64,000 nucleotides of DNA. Source: Dysidea avara. Taxonomy: Eukaryota; Porifera; Demospongiae; Dictyoceratida; Dysideidae. Both the position numbers and the translations under genes were made by a program. Shown in pieces: positions 13,163-26,200 of the stretch; positions within the stretch are counted from its first letter, which is position 1, and each line of letters opens with the position of its first letter. The DNA is taken from assembly GCF_963678975.1 (NCBI RefSeq), contig NC_089277.1, positions 25,184,672 through 25,248,671 on the forward strand, written 5' to 3'. A model generated the notes under the pieces. It worked only from the letters and a program-made list of their open reading frames with translations. It was not told where the DNA came from and ran no database searches.

Positions 13163-14590
13163 TAAATTTTTATCTAGCCAAGGGTATTCACCACCAGCAT
13201 TGTAAGTGGGTCAGTACTGTTGACCCGTTAGACCCACTGACCCAAATAGTAATCCAGATATTCAGTGAAGTGGATAAGACCTACTTGACCTGGCCCACTT
13301 ACAACGCTGTTCACTACCTGGTAGTCTCTCCCACAATCAGTAGCTATAGTGGCTAAAACCAACAGGTGTTAGTCTTTGTGTCACTACCAATTGTATGAAT
13401 CTCTTAATTGTGTGGTCTCTTAATTGTACGAATAAGGATTTAATCTATGTATATAGCTATGTGTACTATGTACCAAGAGGTTATGGTAGACTATGTACTG
13501 TAGAGGTAAAGACAAAATTGATGCCATCCTACTACACTTAGCACTTAGGTGGTTTATTGATTGTAATGTTAGTTGACAGTTAAATGGCTTCCATCCATGC
13601 ATATTACGGTCCATGTTGACCACAATAGTTTACAGATTTACTAGAGATTTGGAGACCTGTAGGCCTAATAACATTATGGGACCAACGGTAGATCTAGATG
13701 TGATTGTAGCTATAGTAGCTGGCAATGTGTATGGACTTGCATGAGGAGTAAAATTCTTCTGAAGTTGGCTATCTGCTAATAAACTGCATGAGTAATGACA
13801 TCAGAGAAGGTTGGTGGTATTCATAGAGTTGAAGAATTACACATAACTATATTCAAATATTCTGTAGACCTACATTTAAATGCTTTTAGTTAAATACGTA
13901 AACTATAGCTACCTACTGTATTTATTTTTTCTGTTGTAAATGAGTTTCTGGTCACCTAATAGCAGCTACATGTGCACACCAAAACTCTACTAGTGTCTGC
14001 ATGTCAGCAAGTTAAGAGTTGTTTTAATCTCAGAGGCTCTTAAGATGGAATGTAATCCATCTATGCACATGTGTCCTGCTTAGCTGTGTTACCTGATCCT
14101 GGTAGTAGCTGCAGCTTTATACCCTAATGTGTGTGTTTAAAAAGTGCCAAGTGTTCGTAATTCATTGGCACAGTGATGTGTGAAGCATATTGAGTAAAAG
14201 CTCTTCAAAGCTAACACTGATGTGTAGCATAGTAATCTACTCTATGAATTTGCATACTGGGTATCCACCACAGCACATTATTTCATTAGTGTTAATGGTT
14301 AAATCCATTTAGTGACTTGAAGCAACAGCTGTTAGTCTTTGTGTCGCCAATGCTTGGAAGGACTTTTACTTTGCTATTGTTTTTGACCCATGCATGCAGG
14401 CATGGCCTATAGACGTTTTGAATCACAAAAAAAATTATTATAGCTGCTAATTATAACAGTCTGTCACTATCAAATCCATTACCTTTGGTAGGCACAATCA
14501 GTGCTTTGATACAGGGAAGAATTTGCATAGGCGCATTCTAAACTGAGTAACAATTATGGCTTAATTATTTAATGTTGAGTAGTGTGTGTA

Positions 14591-14622
<32 letters not shown>

Positions 14623-14640
14623 CGTATGTGTATAAATAAA
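13163..14640. other. Non-coding stretch; only simple sequence seen
   Basis: No exon-like stretch with splice sites and no recognisable element with defined ends. A (TG)n run interrupted by TATG lies at 14581-14622. Only short, isolated open frames are present. Confidence 0.5.
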
Positions 14641-15029
14641 TGAGGCAGCATAGCCAAGTGGTCAGAGCTTGGTAATTGAAAGGTTTCAGCCAGGTTCAAT
14701 GCCCAGTTGCTGTTGTTGTTTCCTTGAGCAAACAATTTTACTCACATTGCTCCAGCCTACCCAGCTGTTAAATGGGGATCTGGTGACAACTGGGGAAGCA
14801 TGCAGACCATCCTTAGCTCTGGTACAGCATATATAGTGGGTGAAGGTACAGGGCTGCCCACACATTCACAGAGATATGGTATACCTTTCTGTGGGTTAGC
14901 TATACTAGTCCTGCCCCAGGAGGATTATGTTTACAATGACTCTTAGCACCTAGGCTAGCTACATGAGTAGCACACAGATGTCCCAGTTCTGGTTCACCAG
15001 GTAGGCATGTGGTAGCTGAAGGCATTGCC

Positions 15030-15112
<83 letters not shown>
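14641..15112 (+). mobile_element. tRNA-derived SINE with (TG)n tail
   Basis: The head has a pol III box A (TAGCCAAGTGG at about 14650) and box B (GGTTCAATGCC at about 14691), followed by a central part with CCTTGAGCAAACAATTTTAC and CTACCCAGCTGTTAAATGGG. That wording resembles the shared central domain of tRNA-SINEs found across marine invertebrates (family name not certain). It ends with an almost pure TG run (15031-15112). The last 150 bp before the TG run match the fragment at 54958-55116. Because the head is SINE-embedded and mismatched, this is not called as a tRNA gene. Confidence 0.75.
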
Positions 15113-17277
15113 TACTGTCAAGGGGGAGCGAGAGGTTTATGCACAACACTGTTTATATAAATTATTCCACTAAGAGGAATTCTAATACAAGTTATATTCA
15201 TTTGCATAATTTTATTCAGCATATAGCTGGATGAATGATGGACATACAGTTTGTAAGAATGAAGTCGGAGAAAAAAAATTAAAAATTGACCTCCTAGGTT
15301 TGAATTTGAAAGCATTTGTGATGGCTAGAGATTGGTTAGCCTATCTCTGAGTTTGATGGTATATATCATATAGTGTATACTAAATCAAAATAAGGAGTAG
15401 CTAGTTTTGTTATGATCTGTAAAAATTGTAAATTGATGACATTAGAATTGCGACTGTTATATTAGTTAGAGTATCTCGATCTTTGCACAAAAATTCAAAT
15501 TTGTTTGCCTTACTTTCTTTACAGTGTAAAGTTTAGCTACAACTGTAAAGTACATTTATAACTGTTGTCTTCTATTTGCCCATTGGCTTTCTATACTTCT
15601 GAATACAGTGTGAAAGCATGATTCTAATTTCTGGTATCAATATAGTACTGTAGGTCAAAGTGGGGCAAGAGAAGGGCAGGGGGGGCACAGCACCCCCTGG
15701 TCCCCCCTCAGATCCACCTATGGAATCAGCTAGATCAAAGGAAGCCTGCTTGCTCAGTGTGCGTCACCTAGAACTAGAACAGTGCTTGTACTCCATGGGA
15801 GACTTACCTGCAAGTATAAGTATAGTAAGACTGTCACAGCATTGTTGTCACTGTTATCTTGATATCGTTCGTAGATATTGTCTCTCCCATCGTTTCAGTT
15901 GCCAGCGACGCCATGCACTATATATTTAATACGCTACTTAACCTTTGCTACACTAGTACAGTATCAATATGTAGTTAGCTACAGTGCTATACCTAGTGCT
16001 ACACTCATTTGGCAGTTACAAGAATAATAACATGGCTCAAAGTTGTTTGCTGGCGAAAAGATATTGCACCCCCAATTGAGAGTCAGCTGGGTGCATGCCA
16101 AAAGCACTCATCATTTCTAGTACACTACCTAAAAGTGAATTGGTTAAGCCTACTTTTTAGATGGCTGCAAGAGGAAGCTAGCCTAGCGTATATAGCTATA
16201 GGGAACTTTGTAGATAGACATATAAAGAGCTGCATTTGTAGCAACTGAGGTAAGTAGATGTAGCCAATTATTGATTCGCTCTTATTATCTATCATTGCAT
16301 GACAGCGGGATTTCATCAACACCACTAGCTAAAGTTGTCAAAGGAAGTGATAAAAGTAGCTACTGATTCTGTAAAAACTTGGACCGCTGATGATGTCTTG
16401 AGTAGTAGATTAAATTGCTGAATAAATTTGTTATTGTTCTTGGAAAATGAGTAATGTTTTTTGTAGATGTCTATTGAAGTTTGGTGGTGGAGAAACTTGT
16501 GATCATGGCTATATCTTGTGAAAGTTATGAGTGACTAAGGTCTGCTACACTTGCCATGCATATGTAGCAATATATTTTAGCAAAAATTTTTACAGATGCT
16601 AGCTATAACACACTGTCAAGAACTAGCTAGTGATGAAGTGGATTATGAGAAGAAAGCTTCACTCAACTGACTCGAGTAGAACAGCAAGTACATGGGGAAT
16701 TAGCGTTTACTGGTCAATTTTGATCAAGATCAAGCGCTTTGTGAACTCAAGTGAGACATCGCCAATCATCTTGTATTATAGTTGTTGTACAAATGATGTG
16801 CTATTATTTCTTATTAATGAAATATGGTATATATATATATTGTATTGTGGGTAGCAAATACAACATGGAAGCGAGGCATTGCTAGCTATATTACCAGTGT
16901 ACTATAAAGCAGATACACAATATAGAAATGTTGATTTCAGCTACAGGATTTTTTACATGCTGTATGCATTTCACAATGTTGAAATGTACATTTCTTCACT
17001 GCCTCATTTCCAGCACCATTCTAGATGCAGTAAATCTTTCTCTATCCTCTGCAGGAAACACCACTGAAATCCATGGATTTTTCTAAATATGAAACGTTGC
17101 TGAAATGACACATTTCATGCACATTTTATGTTGGACAATCTTTTCGAAGTCACTCACGTGATCTTCCGCTCCTACTACGGTTGTGCTGCCACAACGTCAT
17201 CTCGGATATCGTCTATTGTCATCACCTCATCTGGATCCATCACACTGCTGGAGCTTATCAGCAGAACAGTAGCTATC
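15113..17277. other. Mostly unrecognised sequence upstream of copy M
   Basis: A GC-rich scrap at 15655-15722 (GGGGGGCACAGCACCCCC and CAGATCCACCTATGGA) looks like the end of a hAT-type MITE. Nothing else is recognisable. The bases just before 17278 should hold the copy M promoter. The frame that contains exon 1 is open from 17128, but the ATG at 17278 is chosen by comparison with copy C. Confidence 0.45.
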
Positions 17278-20200
17278 ATGGGGAGTGGTTGCTGTAAAGG
17301 TGAAAATGAGGTGCCACTATTGCACAGTACATCAGAGACAGAGGTACGGTATTCAGAATGGGAACTTCAGTTAGCTAGTAGTCTATCATAATAGCTATTG
17401 TTTTCGGATCGTTTTCCCTCGCGTTTTTGCGTTCGCGTTCGCGTTCATAACTCAGTACTATTATGTTTCTAGACACGATCAGGAAGGATCTTAAATCAAC
17501 AAACAAAGCACGCCATACATGTGCAAGTTCCATGATACAACAACACACATGCGTACACACACTCATGATCATCGATTACAATCAGATATAAATACCATAT
17601 TGATAATTACAAATCAATTAGAAATCACAATTACAATTATAACTATAAGTTCAGTAGATACACAACATCTCCCCCCCACTAAATCTGATGCACCCCTTGA
17701 CTGTCAACATAATCTTTGAAGCGTGGTGGAGGTCTTCTCTGTCTTGTGGGATATCTGGGAGACTCTGTTGACTCAGTTCCAGCATCTGTGACCTCGTGAC
17801 CTTGCGAGTCTGCATCAGCAACAGGTTCAGACTGTTCATCAGCTTGAGCTGCAGTGTCAGATTGTCCAGTAGTGGGAGGCCGTAAGGCAGAGTTATTCCC
17901 AGGCATGACATCCAATTCACTGTCAGGCATGACATCCAATTCACTGTCAGCATTCTGTTGTAAGTGGTCTCGGTGAACACCTTCACCACTGGCTTCTAAC
18001 AAGTGGTCTACATGCCTACGCCATACCCTCCCCCCTTGGACCCGAACTCTATAGGATACTGGCCCTGTCTGGTCTACTACGGTACCCGGTATCCACCTTG
18101 CCCCATTGTAGAAATCTCGTGTCATAATATGCTGCCCAGCAGCAAACTGGCGTAACCGCCGGTGAGTATCTACAGTAGCTTTCCGGTGTAGTTGCTTAGC
18201 TTGCACCCTTGAGCCTATATTAGGGTGGAGAAGATCAAGACGCGTGCGTATAGTACGGCCCAAAAATAAGGAACTAGGCGATGCACCAGTAACAGCATGT
18301 GGGGTAATACGATACTGTAACAAAAACTTCATCAAACCTTGCTCAACTGGAACTCCCTGACTCAACCCTGCCTTGAGAGATTGTTTCATGGTTTGGACCA
18401 TTCTCTCAACAGCACCATTGGAGGCAGGGTGGTATGGAGCACACCGGATATGTTTGACACCATTTAACTTCAAAAACAAGGAAAATTCTTCGGCTACAAA
18501 TTGGGGGCCATTGTCTGAAACAAGTTGTTGCGGTAAGCTATATCTAGCAAAGATTTCTCGAAGGACATTAACAGTTTTGGTAGCGGTAGTAGTGGACATA
18601 ATGCACACTTCTGGCCACTTAGAATGCGCATCCACTACTAATAAAAACATCTTACCGGCAAAAGGGCCAGCAAAATCTACATGTACCCTATCCCATGGAA
18701 CTGTGGGCCAAGCCCAAGGATGCAATGGTGCCTTAACAGGCGCATGCTTCACTGACTGACAAGCAGAGCAACTCTTCACTAGCTCCTCAATGTCCTTATC
18801 TACTCCTGGCCACCAAAAGTGGCTTCGAGCCAGTGCCTTCATGCGCACTACACCTTGGTGGCCTTGATGAAGATCCTCCATAATCCGTTGACGAAGCGCT
18901 AGTGGTACAACTACACGTACCCCACACAAGAGTGTGTTACCTTCAATAGACAACTCCAAGCGTCGATTCCAGTAAGGTTTGAAAGGCTCCTTAATGGTAT
19001 TTGGCCACCTCGTCCTAGTGTAATACAAGACTTTGCTGAGAACAACATCCTTTCGTGTAGCAACTTCCAACTCTGCGAATGTCACTGGCAACGCATCAAT
19101 TTGTGCAATATTAAAGTTTGCAGCATCTGGTAAGTAGCCCACGGCAGTAGAATCGTTGAGCGGTAGCCTTGAAAGGCCATCAGCATTGCCATGTGTACTG
19201 GTAGGCTTAAATTTGAGTTTGTAAGAGTACCCGGCTAGTAATAATGCCCAGCGTTGCAACCGAGCAGCAGCCAGAGATGGAATAGAGTCTTTGGGCCCCA
19301 GTATGGTGGTAAGCGGCTTGTGGTCAGTCACCAGAGTAAACTCCCTGCCATAAACATATTGATGGAACTTCTTTACCCCAAATATAAGGGAGAGGGCTTC
19401 CTTCTCTACTTGAGCGTAATTACGCTCACTGGAAGTGAGGGTGCGTGACGCAAAAGCAATGGGATGCTCTGAGCCATCTGGGAAGACATGGGACAATACA
19501 GCCCCAACACCATAAGCAGAAGCATCCCCAGCTAGGCACAGCGGCAGGTCAGGGTCGTAATGCACTAACACTGGTGCCACTACCAGACGGTTCTTGGCCT
19601 TGTTAAATGTAGTGGTACAATCCTTAGTCCATCTCCACGGTTGTTTTGCCTGTAGAAGAACATGCAGCGGTCGCAACAGTGATGCCAGGTTCGGAATAAA
19701 TTTAGCATAGTAATTCAACAACCCTAGAAAAGAGCGAAGTTCTTGTACATTTCTAGGTATAGGTGCTTCCTGAATAGCCTTAACCTTACTCTTGGTAGTG
19801 TGCACCCCCTTAGCATCAATGCTATGTCCTAAATACTCCACAGAAGTTTTGTAAAAACAACATTTCTCTCTCTTTAGTCGGACTCCATGCTCTTGCAATC
19901 GGCACAACACCTCTTCTAAGTTCTTAGTGTGCTCGGATTCTGTACGACCAGTAACTAAAATGTCATCTAAATAACAAATAACTTGTGGCATACCCTGTAA
20001 GATGGTTTCCATTGTCTTTTGGAATACTGCCGGTGCCGAGGCTACACCAAAAGGAAGCCGCGTGTATCTAAAAAGACCCTTAGTGGTATTGATGGTTACT
20101 AATTTACTAGATGTTTCATCCAACAACATTTGTTGATAAGCGGCTGTCAAGTCAAGCTTGGTAAACACCTTACCCCCCGTTAGGCATGTAAACAAGTCAT

Positions 20201-23200
20201 TAGGCCTGGGCAAGGGATACTTGTCCACCTGCAGCGAGGGGTTGATGGTTACTTTATAGTCGCCACAAATGCGTACTGCCCCATCACTCTTTGGCACTGG
20301 CACAATTGGGGCTGCCCAATCACTATAATCGACCTTCTGCAGGATTCCTTGCTCAACTAGACGGTCCAGTTCCCCCTCTACCTGCTCTCTAATTGCAAAA
20401 GGAAGGGGACGAGGGCGACAAAAGCGGGGAGTGGTACCTGGTAGCAAGTGAAGTGTGGCCTTGAAGTGTTTCAATGTGCCCAACCCCTCTTGAAAAACCT
20501 CAGGGTACTTTCCCATTAACCTATCTACATTGGAATCAATTCCCGATACTGACTTGATATTAGCCCAATCTAGAGGTATGGAACGCAACCAGTCTCGGCC
20601 TAGTAAGGTAGGACCCGTGCCCTCTACAACATACAATTTATGTGTACCCTTATATTTACCATACCTCACCACTACCGACGTCTCTCCCAAAACTGCCATT
20701 TTCTCTGCCGTATAGGTACGGAGACACAGTGAAGGTTGCTCCAGGGTTAACTCTGCAAATCTGGCCTCCCAACTTTCTTGAGACATCACTGACATCGCTG
20801 CTCCAGTATCAATCTCCATGGGGATCAGTTGCCCATTGATTTCCACTACTACTTGGTAGGGTGGTGTCGTCCTTGAGGTTAGGTTAAATATCACATCTTC
20901 TTCAAGGTCTGTGACATCTTCTTCCGGTTTACTTGTAGTTTGTTCCACCCAATGGTTCTTGGTTACTGGCACTTTACTTTGTGGTTGGCTTCGACATACT
21001 CTTGCTAAATGTCCAACTTTCTTACAGTGATGACAAACTGAGTCTTTGTGGACACAATTGTGTGCCAGGTGATCACTTCTACCACATCTATAGCAACTCC
21101 TCCCTGTGTTACTGGCTCCTTGTGTCCTGGGGTACCTGCTGACCCGATCAATTTCCTCCTCTCCTTGCATCTGAGCAACTGTATTGGGTCCCCTGCTACC
21201 ACTGTGTGCTACTGTTAATTCAGTAGTTTCGCTGTTGTCCTGAAGCACTTGTGCATTTCTGTGAGCTGCTTCCATTCCTTGTGCTAGCTCCAGTGCACGT
21301 TTGAGATCAAGGTTATCTTCCGTCAATAGTCGTTTCTGAATGGTCTCGCTGATCAAACCACAGACGAAGCGGTCACGCAACGCTTCGTCAAGATGATCCT
21401 TAAATTTGCAATGAGTGGCCAATCTTCTAAGCTCCGCTAAGTATTGCATGACAGATTCTTCGCGACGTTGGTTTCTTCTGTGAAACGTAAATCTCTCGGC
21501 GATCACCAAGGGCTTGGGTTCGTAATGATCTTTTAACAAGTCTGCTAGCGTCTTAAACGATTTGCTCCTTGGAGACTCCGGTGCAACAAGCGTCCTTAAA
21601 AGACTGTACGTCTTCGCTCCCAACAGACTAAGAAAAACTGGTACTTGTTTATCTTCTTTGATCCCGTTTGCTTCGAAATAAAGTTCTACTCGTTCTAGAT
21701 ACGCCGAGAACTCCTCAGATTCCGGCTGGAATATGTCAATTTTCCCAAAAGAAGCCATTAATCTTTGTTATATCCCGTCCTCGTCGCCAGTATTATGTTT
21801 CTAGACACGATCAGGAAGGATCTTAAATCAACAAACAAAGCACGCCATACATGTGCAAGTTCCATGATACAACAACACACATGCGTACACACACTCATGA
21901 TCATCGATTACAATCAGATATAAATACCATATTGATAATTACAAATCAATTAGAAATCACAATTACAATTATAACTATAAGTTCAGTAGATACACAACAA
22001 GTACGTACGTACGTCGGTACGATCATCCAAATACATTTTTTTTTTTGCAATCGCTAAATTTGGGTAGCTAGCTACAGTACAAGTAACATAATTATATCAT
22101 CCCCTATTTGGTGGTTATTATAATGCGGTCGGGAGGGCATTACCATTAGGCCATAATTTTATACACTAATGTAGCTACCCTTGTCCAAATCGTCTTTCTT
22201 TCCTCGCACAAATTTACATTGGTTTTTAGCTGCAATCATGCTCTATCGACTTAATCATAACGGGATTTCAGTTGACTGTTGAAAAACAGAATCATTGCAG
22301 TAATTTGCCAAGGAAAACGATGATGTATAGTGCACTGAAGCGTTAATTTTAAAAACGCCATTTAGTTTCAATGCAAATTATGATGGTTTGGTATCACGTG
22401 TTCTTCTGAGCATGTATGATCCATTTCAGAAACTTGTTGATTAAGTGATGATAGTTGTGTAGTGTGTGTTGATAACTGCGACTGCAGTGTCATGCACAGA
22501 GTAAATAATGGCTTACCATGCGGGTGGCTAAGAAGGATGCAGGCAGTGGATGAGAAACTAATAATCACCATATAGGGGCCTTATATAGAGTCTAGCTACG
22601 TAGCTACCAAATTTCGAGTGATTTTTATTTAGCTTAGTGCTAGCTAGCTATTTACTTCCATTACTCTCAAAATATTGCATATGCATTATAATTTGAAGTA
22701 GCCAGTCAGGGATACAGCTACACAGTGGCACGAGTCATCTGGCAGTGTCATAAACATATAGTTGACTGTAGATTCACGAAGTTCTGATGGCATATACCAA
22801 CTGACCACCAATCTCACAGCAAGTGGGATAATCTCTATTAAATGCCGATCCCACTAGGACCTGTGAGGAGGCTAAAGCCTGTGAATATAGCCTGGTGCAT
22901 CTTCACCACACAATGTAAATTAAGTGGTTTAGGAGTTACATCCCATTCACTAAGTCACAAAGCTACCTCACGCTTACGTACCTTAACTGTGACTGTTAAT
23001 TAAACACTTCCGGCACTGTTTAGAGTTGGGGAACAATAGGGTAGCTATAGTGCAGAGGCTAAGCAAAAAGATTATCCAGCCCCATTTAGATAAAAATGCC
23101 AAACTATATAGCAACATTTGCTTGATTCATAACATTTTATATTAGTCATTGAAAGTACCAATCTGATATTATCATGCACAAAAAGCCTGTCAAATAATAG

Positions 23201-26200
23201 AAAATGTATGTGAGAGCCATCAAAGTGCTTAATAGTAAACATACTTAAACCAAAAGGTAATAATACAGGAAGAGAGTGTCCTATACATCATCCAGTATGG
23301 GTCTCTAATGATTCTGAGTGATTCAAAGGAATTCTCATTGAATAATTTGCACAAAGTATTCCAGCTCTACATAAGTGAAGATAGTGTGCAATTATCACAT
23401 TTCCTTGTTCTGAAAATGTGAACATTTTAACACATCTGATGGAACCCTTTTGACTTACTTTGTAGAGATTCTACACTGTGTTAAATGCTCTCCATTATTA
23501 GCTAACACTTCATAGGTGCTGCAGCAAAGGATGGTCATATCTAAAAGCTTGTCAAGGGAGCTTGAGGTATCCAATACAGGTCCGTATCTACAGTAAGTTG
23601 TAAACAAAGTCATAGATGTGAAACTTGTTAGGTTGTGCCAGAATTTTATACTGAAACTCAATATTGCAATTGGTGCCTTCAGAAGAGCAACTAAAACAGT
23701 TGATTTTTTGTTTGGCTTCCCAAAATCACCGTTTCATCCAATTGAACCACTACAAAAACTAGCTAGGAGTATGTGGTAGTTTAGCCCCAGGAATAGAAGT
23801 AAGGTGATTTATTAAGAGATTCTTGAATATGCAAGACAGCACCATTACACATTCAATTGGATCAAAGGAAAAATGAAGCTATTGAAACTAGCACACAAAG
23901 ATTGAAACTATTCACAACTTACTTGCTTATCAAATCTCCTCCTGTCATTGAGTATGAAAGACAACATGATTGACACATTCAATTGGATGAAAAAACCTGA
24001 TGAAGCCATATTATTCTTAAACTGCAACAAACACATTGAAGCCATACACAATTTACTTGTCGTTGTCACCTTGTTTACGATGCCAAATACTTAAAAAAGT
24101 GGGATAGAAGACGTGTCATAACACAAAGGATATTCTTATCAACACTTCAACTTCGGCATTCGTTAAGTCAAGTGCTTCATAGTGAGGGATAGAAGCTAGT
24201 GAAACCATACTTGTACTCGGGGGATCTGCTATTAACATCTTGGCGGAGGTTTTGCAGATTGATAAACGTATGGTAGCAGGGGTGTATTTAGGGGGTTTCC
24301 TGGGGTTCTGGAAACCTCCTTCGGAATTTGAACTTGTGGGCTTGCAGCAAGAGCACCAAACCATCATAGTTTGGCTGCACAAATATACAGAAAGATGGGA
24401 ATGGTGGAGAACTACAGTACATGTAATAGGAACTTGGGATCATTTAATTAGTGGTGATGAATAGCAAAGGCCTGTGGGAAATGGCGGTCTGGAAGCTAGA
24501 CTTTGCAGAAGCCTATTATGCATTTCATTTTACTAATTATGCTATGCTGCAGTGCTCAAAATGTTTACCTATTGTGCTCACAATTATGCTAAAACGTTTA
24601 CCTTAACTTTCATGTTTAACTAGCTAACAGTTCAGTTTGCACTTTCTGTATACAGATAATGATAACTTATGGCTTGTGAAAAACTATTCAAAGTTAATCA
24701 TTTGAAAACAATTCATTTAGCAGCTTATTTTGTCAGATGTTTAAATTATGTAGCTCATTGATTTACTAATAACACTACACACCACTACTTTAGTTCTTAT
24801 TGTGTATGAAGAGAAAGTACATAAGGCTATAGAGTAGTTAAGTGGCTATGTCAATCTTTTCCACTGATGGCTTTGTCCTGTTGCTGGCATGCAGATATAC
24901 CTGGAGGCATGTTTCAGTCTTACAGGTCCATCAACATTTCAATGGTGATACAGAGGGCCATAGGATGTACCCCAAAATCAGAGTGAACAACGCAGGTGGC
25001 ATAATAGGTTGATTTTTGCTATACTTCATTCATTAATGATTGATACAACCGCTTTCAGCCCTGGGGCTCTCCAGTAGCTACTTGCACACTGGTGCAGTTC
25101 TGTACTACTTTTGAGGGTCACTCACATTGCATTAATGCTCATGATTTTTAATTTTTTTTAAAATTCTGCCTCTAAAAGGGAGGTTCATTCGAACCATCTG
25201 AACCCTCTTGGCTATGTCCTTGGTTTATAGCAACCTGGTTTTGCTTCACAGCAATGTATATGTGGACTGTTGGAGGAAAGATATTGTAGTGACCACATTT
25301 GAGTGGTATAGGGCAGGAATGGGCATACCAATTGAATGCATGTTCATTTGTCTGTGTATTGTTTGTCCTGTGTTTTCTAATAGAGCTAATTAGTGCCTTC
25401 TCTATTGTAACTTTTCAATTCCTTATAATGTTGAGTACTTGCCTAAATTTATAACCTGGGTATATACCAGGAAGTGTGCACCTGCTAATTTGCTCAAACC
25501 TTTGCTTGAGCATCAGTACTGTTCAGCTTTAAATACTTTTGTTTATTTATTGATTAGCAAAACCCTTAGGGGTAGCACGCTAATGTACAATTACATTATT
25601 AAGTAAAAACTATGACTTAAATGTGTCTGTGTCAATCTGGATAGGGTAAAGAATTCCATTCAATGGTTGTCTTGTTGGAAAAGGAGTTTCGATAGGTTTC
25701 TGTTCTTGATTGGTAGTGAGAAAAGTTTAATTGATGGTTAGCTCTAGTGTTTGAAAAGGATGGAGATGGCAAGTAGTGGTGCGGAACAATAAGTAGACTA
25801 TTTACTAATAGGATTAGTCTATTATTTTTGCGTCAATCTTGTAGAGTTGGGCAATTTGACTGATGTAGGATTGTGGTCATACTGTCGTAGTGGTCTCTTC
25901 GCCATGGGTTGTTTGTGACAAACCGTGTAGCTCTGTGTTGGATCATTTCAAGTTGGTACAAGTTTACTTACCATTGACCATATTTAACCATAAAATTATT
26001 GATGCCATTGTTTGCATACACATTTTTGTTTACAAATGATATAAAATTAATATACACACACACATATACACACATGAAAGCATGCATACGTGACACACAT
26101 GTGCTATACATACATATACCTACCTGTACCACAGGCGACTAGGTGACTTTAAGGGGTGTTGTTTTATTAACTTGCATCATTTCAATACACTAACAGGATG

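Larger units (their letters stand above)
17459..21999 (-). mobile_element. Complete Ty3/Gypsy LTR retrotransposon
   Basis: 4,541 bp on the minus strand with 209-bp LTRs (17459-17667 and 21791-21999) that I read as identical, a 5-bp target duplication AGTAC on both sides (17454-17458 and 22000-22004), a primer-binding site, a purine-rich tract and one uninterrupted gag-pol frame. All this indicates a very recent insertion. It lies 115 bp downstream of copy M exon 1, antisense to that gene. Confidence 0.95.

Noticed and set aside
14645..14705. tRNA gene with A and B boxes
   Set aside because: The boxes are followed by a SINE body and (TG)n tail, and I could not fold a full cloverleaf, so it is the head of a tRNA-derived SINE.
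14900..15234. Open frames of poly-His/Thr or Cys/Val
   Set aside because: Translations of the (TG)n microsatellite. The same applies to 54923-55265.
24116..24464. Opposed open frames of 74-88 codons
   Set aside because: Both cover a GGGGGTTTCC...GGAAACC inverted-repeat scrap; no coding support.
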